64,000 nucleotides of DNA, taken from NCBI GenBank assembly GCA_932294295.1, contig OW028584.1, positions 25,281,638 through 25,345,637 on the forward strand, written 5' to 3'. Shown here one piece after another: positions 1-12,139 of this stretch (its first letter is position 1; every line of letters starts with the position of its first letter). The notes beneath the pieces are model-generated. The model worked only from the letters and a program-made list of their open reading frames with translations, did no database searches and had not been told where the DNA came from. The stretch comes from Alitta virens (lineage: Eukaryota > Annelida > Polychaeta > Phyllodocida > Nereididae). A program made the translations under genes and the position numbers.

Positions 1-284
1 CTTGCTGAGCTGCTTCAAATAATTAAAAATGTTGTGATAAGACTATAGCATGTTAGGGTATTTTTTTAACAGGGATAGAATTTGAGTAGGACCAGGCCGC
101 TTAGACAGCTTATTCCACATCCCTTTGGCTGCAATCCTACCAAAAATTAGCTCTCTACCATTAATTGTCTTCTCAAGCCGGCCGATGATGTGATTTTCAC
201 CACTCGAGATTTTTTAAGTGAAACGACTAAATTACAATCTAAAATATCTCAGCAACCCCCAGTCACATCGGGACAAAGTTTAAA

Positions 285-950
<666 letters not shown>

Positions 951-978
951 GAAGTATCTCTACAAAACAACAACTCTT

Positions 979-1014
979 GGCCTTTTTCAAGGCCACCATA
1001 TCCTCCAAAGAGAG
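979..1014 (+). terminator. Histone mRNA 3' stem-loop and purine-rich downstream element (H3)
   Basis: GGCCTTTTTCAAGGCC (979-994) forms a 6-bp stem with a TTTC loop, the form bound by SLBP in non-polyadenylated histone mRNAs. A purine-rich AAAGAGAG (1007-1014) follows at the spacing expected of the U7-binding histone downstream element. The same cassette is mirrored 3' of H2A. Confidence 0.92.
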
Positions 1015-1530
1015 CAGACCATGTACACGTTGTTGTGTGTGTGACTTTTAATTGAAAAGAAAAGAAGTAATGAACCCACCTCCCCAAACTAACTGTCCCT
1101 ATTCTTGTCAGTTGATTGACTCCATCATACCTTTCAAAATTAATTAATGGACTACACAATGCCAGGCCCACTCATGTCCTTTTGTAATGTAATTATGAAA
1201 TCGACTACTTAAATTATGTTAAATTAGTGCCAAAGACCTAGTGGTCGAGTTAATCAAACTGGCTTTGATTGCCATTTAATACTTTTAACAATTGCTAAAG
1301 TTGAAATAACTGCAAAAAAAAATAAAGAAAAAATGTGTGGTGCATATGGGTGACTTCAACGGCCCATTATTTCTTCATTAGATTAACATTAAATTGAGGA
1401 AAATTACCACTTTAGCAATGCATGTTTGTGCTTGCCTTTGTGGCATTTTTAGCAATTCGGGGGGAACTGTATCATGTTTCATGGTGGGACTTTGTTAATT
1501 AATTTGTAAACACAAAAATGTGTGCATGGT
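1015..1530. other. Intergenic spacer between H3 and H2A
   Basis: AT-rich spacer between the two converging histone genes. No ORF, RNA gene or repeat was recognised. Confidence 0.6.
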
Positions 1531-1531
1531 C

Positions 1532-1569
1532 TGCTCTCTTTGGAGGATTTGGTGGCCTTGAAAAAGGCC
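1532..1569 (-). terminator. Histone mRNA 3' stem-loop and purine-rich element (H2A)
   Basis: On the minus strand 1569-1554 reads GGCCTTTTTCAAGGCC, identical to the H3 stem-loop, and the complement of CTCTCTTTGG around 1534-1543 supplies the same purine-rich element. Near-identity of the H3 and H2A 3' cassettes suggests gene conversion or recent duplication of this end. Confidence 0.9.
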
Positions 1570-1607
1570 AAGAGTTGTTGTTTTGGGTGCTCAAGAGTGC
1601 CTGGTGC

Positions 1608-1982
1608 TTATTTAGGCTTGTTGCTCTTCTTGGGCAGAAGTACAGCCTGGATGTTGGGCAGCACACCTCCCTGGGCGATGGTGACTCCGGAGAGAAGTTT
1701 GTTCAATTCCTCGTCATTACGGATGGCCAACTGCAAATGTCTGGGGATGATCCTGGTCTTCTTGTTGTCACGGGCAGCATTTCCCGCCAACTCCAAAACC
1801 TCAGCAGCCAAATACTCCATCACGGCAGCCAAGTAGACTGGGGCACCAGCTCCAATTCTTTCGGCATAGTTGCCCTTGCGGAGAAGACGGTGAATTCTTC
1901 CCACTGGGAACTGAAGACCAGCCCTGCTGGACCTGGTCTTACTCTTTCCCTTGGCTTTTCCTCCCTTTCCACGTCCTGACAT
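1608..1982 (-). CDS. Histone H2A
   Basis: A 124-residue intronless H2A. The start at 1982 gives [15 protein letters not shown]; an in-frame ATG 33 bp upstream would add 11 untypical residues and lies beside the TATA region. Core motifs are all present: [19 protein letters not shown], the acidic-patch region ([10 protein letters not shown]), and [20 protein letters not shown]. There is no SQ(E/D) tail, so it is canonical H2A rather than H2A.X, and it lacks H2A.Z features. AERIGAGAP and AAVMEYL resemble lophotrochozoan H2A more than sea urchin or insect H2A (from memory of the family). The gene converges on H3. No H2B, H4 or H1 is seen nearby. Confidence 0.96.
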   Translation of the reverse strand: MSGRGKGGKAKGKSKTRSSRAGLQFPVGRIHRLLRKGNYAERIGAGAPVYLAAVMEYLAAEVLELAGNAARDNKKTRIIPRHLQLAIRNDEELNKLLSGVTIAQGGVLPNIQAVLLPKKSNKPK

Positions 1983-2100
1983 CTTGATGCTTTGCTTTGC
2001 TATGCTACACAGCAATAAACACCAAAAACATGCATTTTTAGGACTTTATACTCAGGCCTGGTGAAAATGACCCATCGGGCCAATCAGAGGCCAGGGATGT
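1983..2100 (-). promoter_or_regulatory. H2A promoter
   Basis: On the minus strand a TATAAA box lies at 2050-2045, about 63 bp before the H2A start codon. A CCAAT motif on the plus strand (2080-2084, followed by CAGAGG) lies upstream. This order is typical of replication-dependent histone promoters. There is no divergently transcribed H2B on the far side. Confidence 0.7.
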
Positions 2101-2668
2101 ACTTTTCTCAAACTTAGTGATTTAATCGATAAATATGAGAAAAAAAAGTAGGCTGTCATGAAGAGCACACCTAATAGTACCTAAATCTAAAATATCAAAA
2201 AGATCCATTCTTTATCTGAGTCTACGCAGTCATAACTCGACAGTGTCATATTTAATGCAATGACTATTATATTACATAATGAAACTTTTTAAATTAGTAC
2301 TTTCTTTGTTAAGTTGATGCCATTCATAATATATGACTTTTATTTCTTGACTGTTTTTCAGTTCCATTTTGTGACCTTCACTACCATAACCGGTGAAGTT
2401 CGACTAAGAAAGAAATGGTCCATGCATGAAATTCCTATTACAAAGGGCGCTTGACTGGACATTCTAATATCAGAACCACTCAGCTTGTTAAAACGCCAAG
2501 AGATAGGAACAAACTCTTTGAAGCACTTTTCGCGATGCAATCAATGAAATATGTTGTGTGGGATGATATGTAACATGGCTAAAGTAAATGCTGCATTTAC
2601 CCTGATAAATGCACTCTTTACATGACTCGGTAACCTGTATCTCTGTATATGTGGTATAGTCAGGGTGG
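2101..2668. other. No gene seen
   Basis: AT-rich sequence with only short chance ORFs. No family similarity was recognised. Confidence 0.5.
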
Positions 2669-2731
2669 ACTATCTATCTATCTAACTAGCCAGCTATCTA
2701 AGCTGGCTATATAATCTTATCTAATCTATCG

Positions 2732-2779
<48 letters not shown>

Positions 2780-2802
2780 ACCTATCTATCTATCTATCTT
2801 TC
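2669..2802. repeat. (CTAT)n / (TA)n microsatellite
   Basis: CTAT-type repeats (2669-2700), a run of alternating TA (about 2738-2776), then CTAT units again to 2800. A compound tetranucleotide/dinucleotide microsatellite. Confidence 0.95.
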
Positions 2803-2839
2803 TTAAACATTTATGTAATTTGTAGGTCAATAGCACTTG

Positions 2840-3235
2840 GCTTTAAACGTAGAGATTAGTAGGGAGTTTATGGTAAATATTTTTGGTGCTACTTCTGTGG
2901 CTTTGTATTGCCCTGCTTATGTTGATGTGATACCTTAATTTTAGAATTAATTTGATAATATGTTGTAAATGTGCTTGTACACCATGTTTCATACTTTTGT
3001 GACATGGTATTACCCTGCTTATATTGAAGTGATACTTATTTTTTAAGTCCATTGTACGTTATGTTCCACGCACACTTTTGTGTCATTGTATTACCCTGTG
3101 TAGACTCATGTGACGCTTCAATCATGGAATTAATTGAATGATATTATACTTTGTTTTTGAGTACATTACACTTTTGTTTCATGCTGTATAAGTTGTACCA
3201 TTGTGTTATTCTGTCGAGTTAGTTCTCATGAATGC
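2840..3235. repeat. Degenerate tandem repeat, roughly 80-115 bp unit
   Basis: A phrase like TGTATTACCCTG followed by TTATGTTGATGTGA recurs near 2906, 3008, 3089 and 3204, with related flanking text (CATGTTTCATACTTTTGTG). The unit length drifts and identity is low, so this is a decayed tandem array rather than a clean satellite. Confidence 0.4.
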
Positions 3236-4084
3236 TGCATTATTTATTTGAAAGATTTAGGGTTAAACTTCAGTGCGTGCAGCAGAATGATGGAATATTT
3301 TTCAAAATCTTCAAGTTATGTATAATAATTATTTAATTTTAGTTGCTGTGTTTGTTAATTAGATGAGGTACATATATTGTTATTGCTTGGTTGGTATTGT
3401 TGTGATAGTCGCATTAGCACCAAAAAGTCGTTCATTTAGCTTCCTAAGAAGAACTACCTAATCTGGGTTATATTGTGCATGGTTACTTCTTTGAATCAAA
3501 TTAATAATATATATGTCCCCTATTCAAGTTATCTCTGTAAAACTTTATTTTGTGCAAAAAACATCCTAAATCAAATGAGTAATTGGCTATGAAATTATGT
3601 AATCTACCACTTATTGTCTGTACCAAATGTCTATAAGATAAATAAATTGTTACAATTACACTACATGGGTGTCTTGAATGCAATGACTATTATATCGATA
3701 TGAATTATTTTTATATATTAATATATCCATACTGACCTAATCTGGGCTGAAGGAGATTGATGCTTTTAAGGTTCATGATACTTGTTACAGCTTTTAATAC
3801 TAATTCAATTAAATGATTATCTTTTTAATGTGAAAAAATGGTCTTCATTGCTTTTAGAATTAAAATCATAAGCAAAAGTAATGTATTTGTTTAAATTTTC
3901 ACCATGATAATCTGTGATATTTAAAGTGAATTTTACCCTAATTTTGTATCCAGCATACTGCCTATAGGCTATGTAATAATGCCGTCTTTCCCTGGGGCTC
4001 TAGCTTCCGCCCCACCTAATTGGCAATCTGTCAGTGCCTGCCTTCCCTTACTTTTGGGCAACTATTTACCAGTAAATTCAAAGG
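3236..4084. other. No gene seen
   Basis: AT-rich non-coding sequence. The only ORFs are short and unremarkable. Confidence 0.5.
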
Positions 4085-4167
4085 AGAATATTCTCCTTGT
4101 AAATACAGCATCGTAGAAATAACATGCTGATAATTCATCAGCATTTGCTCAAGACTGACACAATATT
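4085..4167. repeat. Left part of a dispersed repeat split by a transposon
   Basis: The text AACATGCTGATAATTCATCA through CTCAAGACTGACACA matches 49500-49544 and continues after the transposon at 6255. The transposon 4168-6254 therefore interrupts an older dispersed repeat. Confidence 0.6.
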
Positions 4168-6254
4168 CCCAGTGGGCGCAAGTCGTAAAACTGACATCTT
4201 TTTCTGGTCTCAAACTGGTCATGACGTCGGTGATCAATTTGAGACGTAAATAAGACGTACTTTTCAAGACGTCAAAATTACCAGGAAATATTACGTCTTA
4301 TCAACGTCATATTCTGGTGCTCAAGCAGACGTAATTATTTTACTTAATTTATACGTCTTTATTACGTCAATAAATTACGTCTAGAATACGTAATTTTTTT
4401 GCGTCTTATCAACATAATCTTGTGGTCATTAACATACCAATTCTCTAACCATGAAGGCTCATAAAATTTGCAAGTTACCATTTTTAGCAATTAATATATA
4501 ATGACTAAATTCACATTTAGTTTTACTTCATATAGTTAATTTATGATAGAAAAATACAATGTGACTTCCTTGTCAGAATATATATCAATGTATAGCAAAT
4601 TTATAACATAACCAAGGTGAAGTTTATAAATTGGGGTTAATGGGCTTATAATGTCACCCTGACCCCAGTGCACCCTATATTATAGCCTTGTGGTTATCAT
4701 TATCTGAACTGGCTGACCAATCAAAACCCTAGCAATCTTGAGCAGCTGCAGGACAGGTCACATCTTGTCAGTTAAGAATTTAAAATTCAGTAACTTTGGA
4801 GGGATACTAGTGAAGTTGGATTTAAACTTAATCTATGGAGGGATATATACCATTAAAATTCATCACATCATTGCATGGTAAGTGAAGTTTTTTCTAACCA
4901 CTGAAAATATGTTGCACATGCTGATTCATATATGATTTGGTGTTTATATAGTCTAATTTCTGAATATATATTCATTTCAGAGAACTATGGAACTATGGAC
5001 ACAATTTAGCTGAAGAATTATGATAGACATAAAAACACATTTCTTTAAAACTTACTTAATTGCAGCAGTCCAATTTATAGATTTACATAATATGTGCATG
5101 CATGCATCCAATAAATGTGAAGTATCCTATTTCACACAATATAATAAAGTGTTTTTATTAATTTTAAACTTGTGTGTGTTCTCTGTACATTAAATATGTC
5201 AAAAAATTGTAAGCAAAGTTTGTCTTAAAGACGTCGTCAGATGACATATTTTAGACGTCAGATATTGGTCAACTATGAGACATCTAAAAGACGTCATCTG
5301 ATGACATATTTTAGACGTCTCATATAAGACATCATTGAAGTTTGCATATGAGACTGTCACGTAATCCATAACTGAGACTTTGTGATGTCAAACAGTTTAT
5401 TAAAAAACTAAAAAATATTATTCATAACTTGTACATAGCTTGCATATTAGCTGAATGTACCATGGGTACAACTTGATTCACTTGCACAAATGAAGATAAC
5501 TGTTGAACAAACTTGCCCTGCATAAAACAAAAGCACAATCATCTTAATCATTGTATATTATAAGTACCAAAGCTCTATGTGTTAACATGGCTTACTATAG
5601 TGAAAGTTATATAATAATTATAACAGCAATAACTGTGTATAAAATAACAAATGGCTATTTAAAATAGACATTAGCCCCAAATTGATATTATACTAAAATT
5701 ATATAGTATATTTCCCTTGAACAGTAATGAACTTAATGTTATTAGTTAGAGAAATAACTATTACATTGAGCTATTACATTGAAATTTACACACAGCACTC
5801 CATGGCTGATAAAGCACATGGTCTCTCCAGCTGATAAGAGCACATGGTCAAAACACTTTGTAATAATACCTTAAATATCTCTCAAAATTAATATGCAATT
5901 AGAGTATAGCCTATAACTAATAACACCCAATATTAGGTACAATGAATACAATGAAAGAAATAACACTCACATGTATATAATTTAAACAGTTTCACCAGCA
6001 AAATACTTGGTGCCACATCTCATGTGGTCTTGGCAGAAGTGAACAGAGCTGGCCACCAAACTGGGTCAGTCCAGTGTGCAGCCAAATGGAACTAATCCAT
6101 CTGCTTGCAGCTTTGCTGCTCCAAAATTAGCCCAGCTGAAGTCAACTGTGGTTTAGCAGAGATTCTGCTGTGACAGAGACCAGTATGGGCTGGTCATGAG
6201 ACGTCTTTCAGAGACGTCTAAATTACGTCAATGAGACCACTTTTGCCCACTGGG
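4168..6254. mobile_element. Non-autonomous DNA transposon with CCCAGTGGGC termini
   Basis: The element starts with CCCAGTGGGC (4168-4177) and ends with the exact inverse GCCCACTGGG (6245-6254), 2087 bp in all. Both ends and the middle are rich in GACGTC/ACGTC motifs (4200-4400, 5225-5344, 6185-6240), arranged as sub-terminal repeats. No transposase ORF is present. An unfilled relative of the insertion site exists at 49500-49690, which supports real transposition. The family cannot be assigned from the ends alone, and no clean TSD is visible. Confidence 0.75.
5225..5344. repeat. 60-bp tandem duplication inside the CCCAGTGGGC element
   Basis: Two copies at an exact 60-bp period, each containing AAAGACGTC...GATGACATATTTTAGACGTC. 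They carry the GACGTC motifs that also pack the element's ends. Confidence 0.85.
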
Positions 6255-6490
6255 TTGTCTATAAGAAATATGAGACACTGGTGAATAACATCTTTCCAGT
6301 AATCACCGATTGCTGGGTATGATCAGTTTGGCTTTTTTAATAACGGATTCATTCAGCATCAATATTTTCCAGCACTTCGTATTGTTATCAACTGTGTGCA
6401 AAGGTGTTATATATAAATCAATTAAGGCAGCATTATTTACTACTGCCCTTACTTGTTATGCCTAAAAAAAGTCACACCCATTTAGTGTTA
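6255..6490. repeat. Right part of the dispersed repeat interrupted by the transposon
   Basis: TTGTCTAT, GGTGAATAACATC, CTTCCAG, and later AAGGCAGC...CTGCCCTTACTTGT match 49545-49735 in the same order. See the left part at 4085. Confidence 0.6.
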
Positions 6491-6619
6491 AAAAAATAGA
6501 AGGAAAAATAACAACAAAAAACCAAGAATCTTATGGGAATAATTTAATTTAATTCATTCAGTGACAACAGAGCTCTAGTACATTACAATTGATTACATAA
6601 AGGTCTGACACATCAATAA

Positions 6620-6939
6620 TGTAATGTTATTTTTATTGGTATTTTATATGTATTCCATGTTATATATTAATTAAAATAAGTCTTTAGTATTGTAAAATAA
6701 TATTATGTGAAACCAAAAGAGAATGGCTCTGTATGACTCTCTATTCCACCAGCCATCACCTAATTAGGGGGTGGCTTCCACAGGAAGCTGCTGGTGGCAT
6801 AGGAAGCCAAGGATCCAACCCTTTGATTGGCTGATCAACCAAAGATCAGCCCTGGGCTACCTCCAGACCAGTCAGTAAGGAGTTGGAGCTTGACCTATAC
6901 ACTGTATGTTGTTATGTGTTACAACTTATGAATAAAAGG
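6620..6939 (+). repeat. Left LTR, 3'-truncated
   Basis: 320 bp, starting TGTAATGTTA and matching 14134-14455 throughout. It stops after AATAAAAGG, where the right LTR continues for about 65 bp more. The break joins directly to RT coding sequence. Confidence 0.88.
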
Positions 6940-6941
6940 GT

Positions 6942-7935
6942 ACTAAAGATCTTCGGTTAATTACAGACTTTCGTCATCTTAATACCAAAATTATCAAAAG
7001 AAATTTGCCTTTTCCTCTCGTCAAAGAAGCCATGCAAGCTATTGGCGAAGCAAAGCCCAAAGTGCTGAGTGTCCTAGATTTGCAACAGGCATATCATTGC
7101 CTCAATTTGAGTCAAAGATGTCAACAATCTTGTGGAATTACTTTTTACTTTGGAGGGAAATCCTACCGGTATTTAAAATTACCAATGGGCTTGTCCGTAG
7201 TCATTTCAGGCACATATCAACTCGATTCTCGACTCAATTAATGCCAGGGAGTACTGCCTTATGATTATGGATGACCTGATTTTGTATTCACAATCCATTT
7301 CTGAACACCATCAACATGTTGACCTTATTTTGGCCACATTGAAAATTTCGCCTGCTAAGGCTAAATTGTTCCGATCACGAGTTGTTTACATGGGACATGA
7401 AATTGTGATTAACAAAGGTAAACAAGGAATTCGCCCATTGCGAGATAGAACTGAAGCTATTAGACAGCTTCCTGCCCCCACTACAAAAAAGACAGCTTAA
7501 AGGCTTTATTGGTAAGGTGTCATATTTATCAATGTATTTGCCAAAATTACAGATTTTGTTGCAGCCACTGCACAAAATATCAAGTAAGAAGGCTGATTTT
7601 GTTTGGTTACCGGAACACCAACAGGCTTATGATGCAATTTTAAAGCTGCTGGTCAAACCACCAATATTGTCATTGCCACGAAGTGATGGTCTTTTCCGGT
7701 TATACATGGATACTTCTCGTGTCGGCATAGGTGCCAACCTGTGGCAGATTCAAGAGGGCCAAGAAAGACTTTTGGCATACTTTTCTAAAGCTCTGCCGAA
7801 AGCTGCACAGCATTATGGCATTAGTGAACTTGAATTTACAGGAATTTCAATTGCAGTATCAGCTTTCAGACACTTGTTGAAGAATACAGCGTTTGAAGTG
7901 TATACAGACCCACATTATGAAATCAAAATCTAGAC
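6942..7935 (+). pseudogene. LTR-element pol: reverse transcriptase and RNase H (broken)
   Basis: The reading frame shows the RT palm motifs of Ty3/gypsy pol: an LITDFRHLN-type start, SVLDLQQAYH (first catalytic Asp), KLPMGL, then MIMDDLILYS (MDD catalytic pair at 7267-7275, intact). Stops or shifts occur near 7241 and 7500, so three frames are needed. RNase H follows (YMDTSRVGIGANLWQ, YFSKALPKAAQHYG, SELEFTGISIAVSAF) and stops at 7933. The conserved order and spacing make the identity secure. The 5' part, including protease, is missing because the left LTR abuts RT. It cannot make a working polyprotein. Confidence 0.85.
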
Positions 7936-8610
7936 CATCAACTGATCGCATTAAGAGTTCATTGGAAAAATTGAGTGGTTATGCAATCAAAATTGGGTTT
8001 AGGAAAGGTTCTACCATGGTGATTGCTGAATACCTTTCCCGTAATCCCTTGTGTAATGATCAGTGCATCCCGGATGATATAGCTTTCCCCATGATAACCA
8101 GAAAACAAGCTGCTACACAACAAATTAATATTCCCACTGTGCGTAAAACATTGGATTGTCAAACATCTAAACAGGTATTCAAGCAGATTCCACCTGCATC
8201 TCATCAACCTGTTGCAGCACCTCCTGCTCAACCACCTGTTGCAGCACCTCCAGCACCTGTAGCTGCTACACCTGCACAGGAACCTGTACCTCCGATGCAT
8301 ATACAACCTGTGCCAGCTTCTGGACCACAAGCTCATTCACAGGGTGCACCATAGGCACCTGCAATGCCTGCTCCCCAGGTAGCTTCATTGCCACCTGCAC
8401 CTGCAGTCACTCCTGCAAGGTCACCTGCACATCAACAACCTGTGAATTTACCCACTGTAGATTCTGATGATAACTCTGATATTGAAGAAACTCATACTCA
8501 ACCGTCATCTTCTTTGCTTCGCAAATCACAACCTTTACAGTTGGATTGTGATAACGTTATTGCACGCCATCTGCCAAAACAAGCTGAAATTGATAGGTTA
8601 CTGAGAAAAA
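7936..8610 (+). pseudogene. LTR-element pol: RNase H-integrase linker rich in Pro/Ala/Gln
   Basis: After the RNase H end (GYAIKIGFRKGSTMVIAEYL and SRNP, the usual pre-integrase end) the frame runs into about 90 residues of PAPPAQPPV-like repeats, then an acidic Ser/Asp/Glu stretch (SDDNSDIEETH). A stop at 8354 divides it. Most gypsy pol proteins have a short linker here; a long proline-rich insert is unusual. Function unknown. Confidence 0.6.
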
Positions 8611-9147
8611 TTGGCTCGGTTGCAAGATTTACATTTACCCTATGATAAACGAGAGTTAGCCAAACTTCAGTCACAATGTCCAAATTTTAAATCATTTATT
8701 AATACATTACAGAAGGAATTCTACCTTCTCCCAAGATTGCTGCCAAAGTGGATTCTGACACAATCTGAACATTTTGTACTTGTCGACCAAGTGTTGTTCA
8801 AACTTCCAGCTGATGACATCCATGGTCTTCGAGTAGCCGTTCCACAGGCTATTGTTCATGAAATACTGTTAATTTACCATGACAGTTTACTTGCTTGCCA
8901 CCAAGGAATTGCAAGGGTAACTGCCACTCTTCGGCAGAGATTTTATTTCCCGCGCATGCACCAATTGGTGACAAATTATATCCGATCATGTAGAGTTTGT
9001 CAATCAAGGAAGTCTCCTGTTGATCATGAAAGGCCATTTCATTTAAACATACCTACTAACTATGTACCGTTTGAAACAGTACATTGTGACTTAAAAGTGA
9101 TGCCACCTTCATCCCACAATCATAAATATTTGATGGTTTTGCAGTGA
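8611..9147 (+). pseudogene. LTR-element integrase, N-terminal part only
   Basis: The frame contains the HHCC zinc-binding motif of retroviral-type integrases (IYHDSLLACHQG, then YIRSCRVCQSRK) and the beginning of the catalytic core (FETVHCDLKVMPPSS, first catalytic Asp). It then stops at 9147, and the rest of the core with the second Asp and Glu is not found downstream. The integrase is truncated and inactive. Confidence 0.8.
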
Positions 9148-9838
9148 CTGTCTCGTACTTTTGGACTTCAATTGAAAGATAGTCCACACAGTTGCTTTCA
9201 TTTCTTTGTATGTAATCATGTTGCCTCAATGTTGCAACAACCTTATTATCAGAGATGTCTTAATTTTCTTGAAACTGTACACCATATGTACCTGTTCATT
9301 TCCAACAGATGTTACTTGTCAATCGAACATCTATATTTTCAAAATGAGATTGATAATTTTATTGCCCACATGGTGTTGTTCTACTGATCAACTGTTGCAA
9401 TGACTTCATGTACTTTATTTTATACAATACATGAGGTTCATTTTCTTTGCCGCATGTGAGACTCATCTCACCTCTGTACTAGTTTTGTCACAGCTAGACA
9501 CCCCATGTATCCTTGTATCTAATGATACACGTGAATCAGTTGTGATAAGTTCACTCATTGCATCGTGACTATCATAATTTAGGCTTAGAATGACTTGTAT
9601 TTGCCCTGTTTGGGGCTCCTCATAAGTAGTATGCTTATAATATTAGGTGAATTACTATTTTTTTGAAATTTGTATGCATGTAATATTATAAATTCTTATC
9701 AATCCCTTCATCCATCTCTCATATATTCTTCCATTTTTCATCTCGTTCAAATGAACTGACTCAATTCTTTAATGCCCTTATCTCACACTTCCCTTTTAAT
9801 TTCTTTGCAGTTCCACTCTTGCTTCGAATCTCACCACC
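9148..9838 (+). other. Decayed pol 3' region and env leader with splice acceptor
   Basis: No open frame with family similarity. At 9790-9810 a pyrimidine-rich tract ends in TTTCTTTGCAG, 28 bp before the env ATG (9839), as expected of the acceptor used to make a spliced env mRNA (inference). Confidence 0.5.
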
Positions 9839-11207
9839 ATGCAGGTCCTACTCTTACTTCTCTTCCTGACATTCTCGTCAGTCGCTTGCAACATATTGGT
9901 TCGTCCAAATGTGGGTGTTGTTTTCCACCATAGGCAAGATGTTTTTATGTCAACTATGCATTGGCATCATACTATAGCAATACCAATAATCACACCTTTC
10001 AGATGTCTACGCATGAACCTCTCTGTCCTTCCTCTAACACTACATTTTGCTCTGATCTACTTAGTATACAATCTCTATACAATGATATTGAATCGCGTAT
10101 ACGTTCTCAACTGGTTGCTACCAAAAATGACATTGAACATATGATGACACTAAGCGTTACAACCCGTTCCAAGCGAGGTTGGCTTAACTTCATTGGCAAA
10201 GGTGCCAAGTCCCTCTTTGGTTTAGCTACAGAAAATGACATAAATGTTTTGAAACACCACATAGATAAATTAATGCCTTGATTCAAAATAATGACAAGGA
10301 TAGAATTTCCGACATCAATGAATTGCATTCATTCCAAATTCATGCTTCCAAAAGAATGGATAACATTGCATTACACCTAAGTTGTTGATGATTTTCTCAT
10401 GAACATGACTGACCAGTTTCAGTTATTCAATGAGTACATGAAAAAGTTAACTCCTCTATATTATCAAGTTCAGAAAAATGAAAAGTGGTTTAAAGATATT
10501 ACTGGTATACTTAATTGGAAATCACATTACTCCATGCAAATAATTTCTCTTATGGAATCGTACACTATATTTCAAGCTTTACTACATGACATCCCGCATC
10601 ATTCGTTCTCCCCTTGTGCTAACCGAAATTTTGTCTGACATTGATGGTCAATTGAGATCTTTTTGAAACTCCTTTCCAAATTGCTTGTGATTCTAATTAT
10701 TTCTTTCGGAACAAACATACTACTTTAACTGTCATGCATGATAAGGCCTTTTTTATTAAATTGAAAGTTCCAATCACTATTAACAACTTCCATTTCGCTC
10801 TATTTCATCTTGATATCCTTCCTGTGCCTGCTGACTCAAATCATTCAGTCTACACGATACTGACAGATGTCCAGCCTTTCCTTTTAATCTCTCATGACAA
10901 TCAGACATTTATGGAACTTTCTCGGGAAGACCAATCCGGTTTGCAGTATGTTGGTCATCCCCGAGCAATATTACCAAAGAAAGTTAATCAAAATTTTTGT
11001 ATTTTGAATGTGTACTTTGACAATCATGCCTTGCTTTTGGAAACCTGTGCGATTAGTATAATCCATGATCCCATTTTTCCACACCAATTTGTGTACACAT
11101 TACCTGAACATGGGTACCTTATCTATGCCCCAGGGACTGAATGGGTTCTAAACTGTCCCGCAAAACTAGATAAACACTTTGCTAATAATGGGCTGTTCAC
11201 TGTGACC

Positions 11208-12139
11208 TAGCTACAAGTCCCCTGTCCACAGGACAGGGTTACAAGGTCCTGGATGAAAATATATTGAATTTTTGGCTTGTGTGGGAACTAGCTTTTTAAT
11301 AAACGTTGCCACACGAAATACACCTGCTCTAGGGTTAGACATACCTTTTTTCTATTGTATCCGCTCAGATATGGTTGATTTCTTCCAATTATCATCGATT
11401 TCTGCACTATTTTTTAACTAGATTTCATGACAGCATTATGAGAAACATGGCCGCCTAGTTCTGCCAAAACTCACAAGAGGGCGCTGCCGACGTTTCAACA
11501 CCCCTAGTGGATAAAAAGATTCACACAGAATAGCGCTGGGCAAGATGATTTTTCGTTAATAAACTATTCCACACGATTCCACTGTTCTATAGGTCTAATG
11601 AAGCTAAATTATTAGATATTTATCTGCACCATTGCATCTGGGTGGCGCTGTGATGTCGCCAGAGCCCTCTAGTGAGTTGTAGTGGAACTAGACAGAAATA
11701 ACATGGTCGATTCGTCACTGCACGATTCGTACCCCGTGAAAACTGGACGGTTCATCACTCAAAAAATGGTCGGTTTTTCACCCGTAATTAACATTTTATA
11801 TAGTAGCAATGACAATACACTGTCTACCGGCTGAATCAACCAATTTCGGGTGACAAATCGACCAATTTCGGGTGACGAATCAACCTGCTACCGGTGAAAG
11901 CATGAACGAAGCGAACGTGAATTTGAAAATGCCCATGCTCTTGAAAAGGATGTTTGGCTTTTTCAGTAAAATTTGCGTGCAAGTAGTAAACAGAGTAGTA
12001 ATCCTGCCCATAATGACAAAATAAGGTTTGCTAACGTGTTTATTGAGAAAAATGTGTCGTAAATGTCAACTTCCAAAATCCTATAACAGTCGTTCCGACA
12101 CTACATCGCATCAAATGCAATGTAGGTCGGTTCTGGCTA
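11208..12139. mobile_element. 932-bp insertion in env with 9-bp TSD
   Basis: Flanked by the direct repeat ACTGTGACC (11199-11207 and 12140-12148). The ends are weakly inverted (TAGCTAC... and ...CTGGCTA). No coding capacity. It contains a smaller foldback element (11704-11893). The env reading frame has the same phase on both sides, so the insertion came after env was assembled. A 9-bp duplication suggests a Mutator-like element, or hAT if the true TSD is 8 bp (inference). Confidence 0.75.
11704..11893. mobile_element. Short foldback element of the GTCGATTCGTCAC family
   Basis: The left side has GGTCGATTCGTCACTGCACG and related units; the right side has AATTTCGGGTGACGAATC units in inverse orientation. 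These match the terminal sub-repeats of the larger element at 54971-56345. About 190 bp, an internally deleted relative. Confidence 0.75.

Noticed and set aside
1608..1982. Histone H2A.X or H2A.Z variant
   Set aside because: No SQ(E/D) tail and no H2A.Z-specific features; the sequence and 3' stem-loop fit canonical H2A.
10734..11207. Independent host gene
   Set aside because: The frame lies between env motifs of the LTR element and continues in phase after the 932-bp insertion, so it is part of the env-like region.
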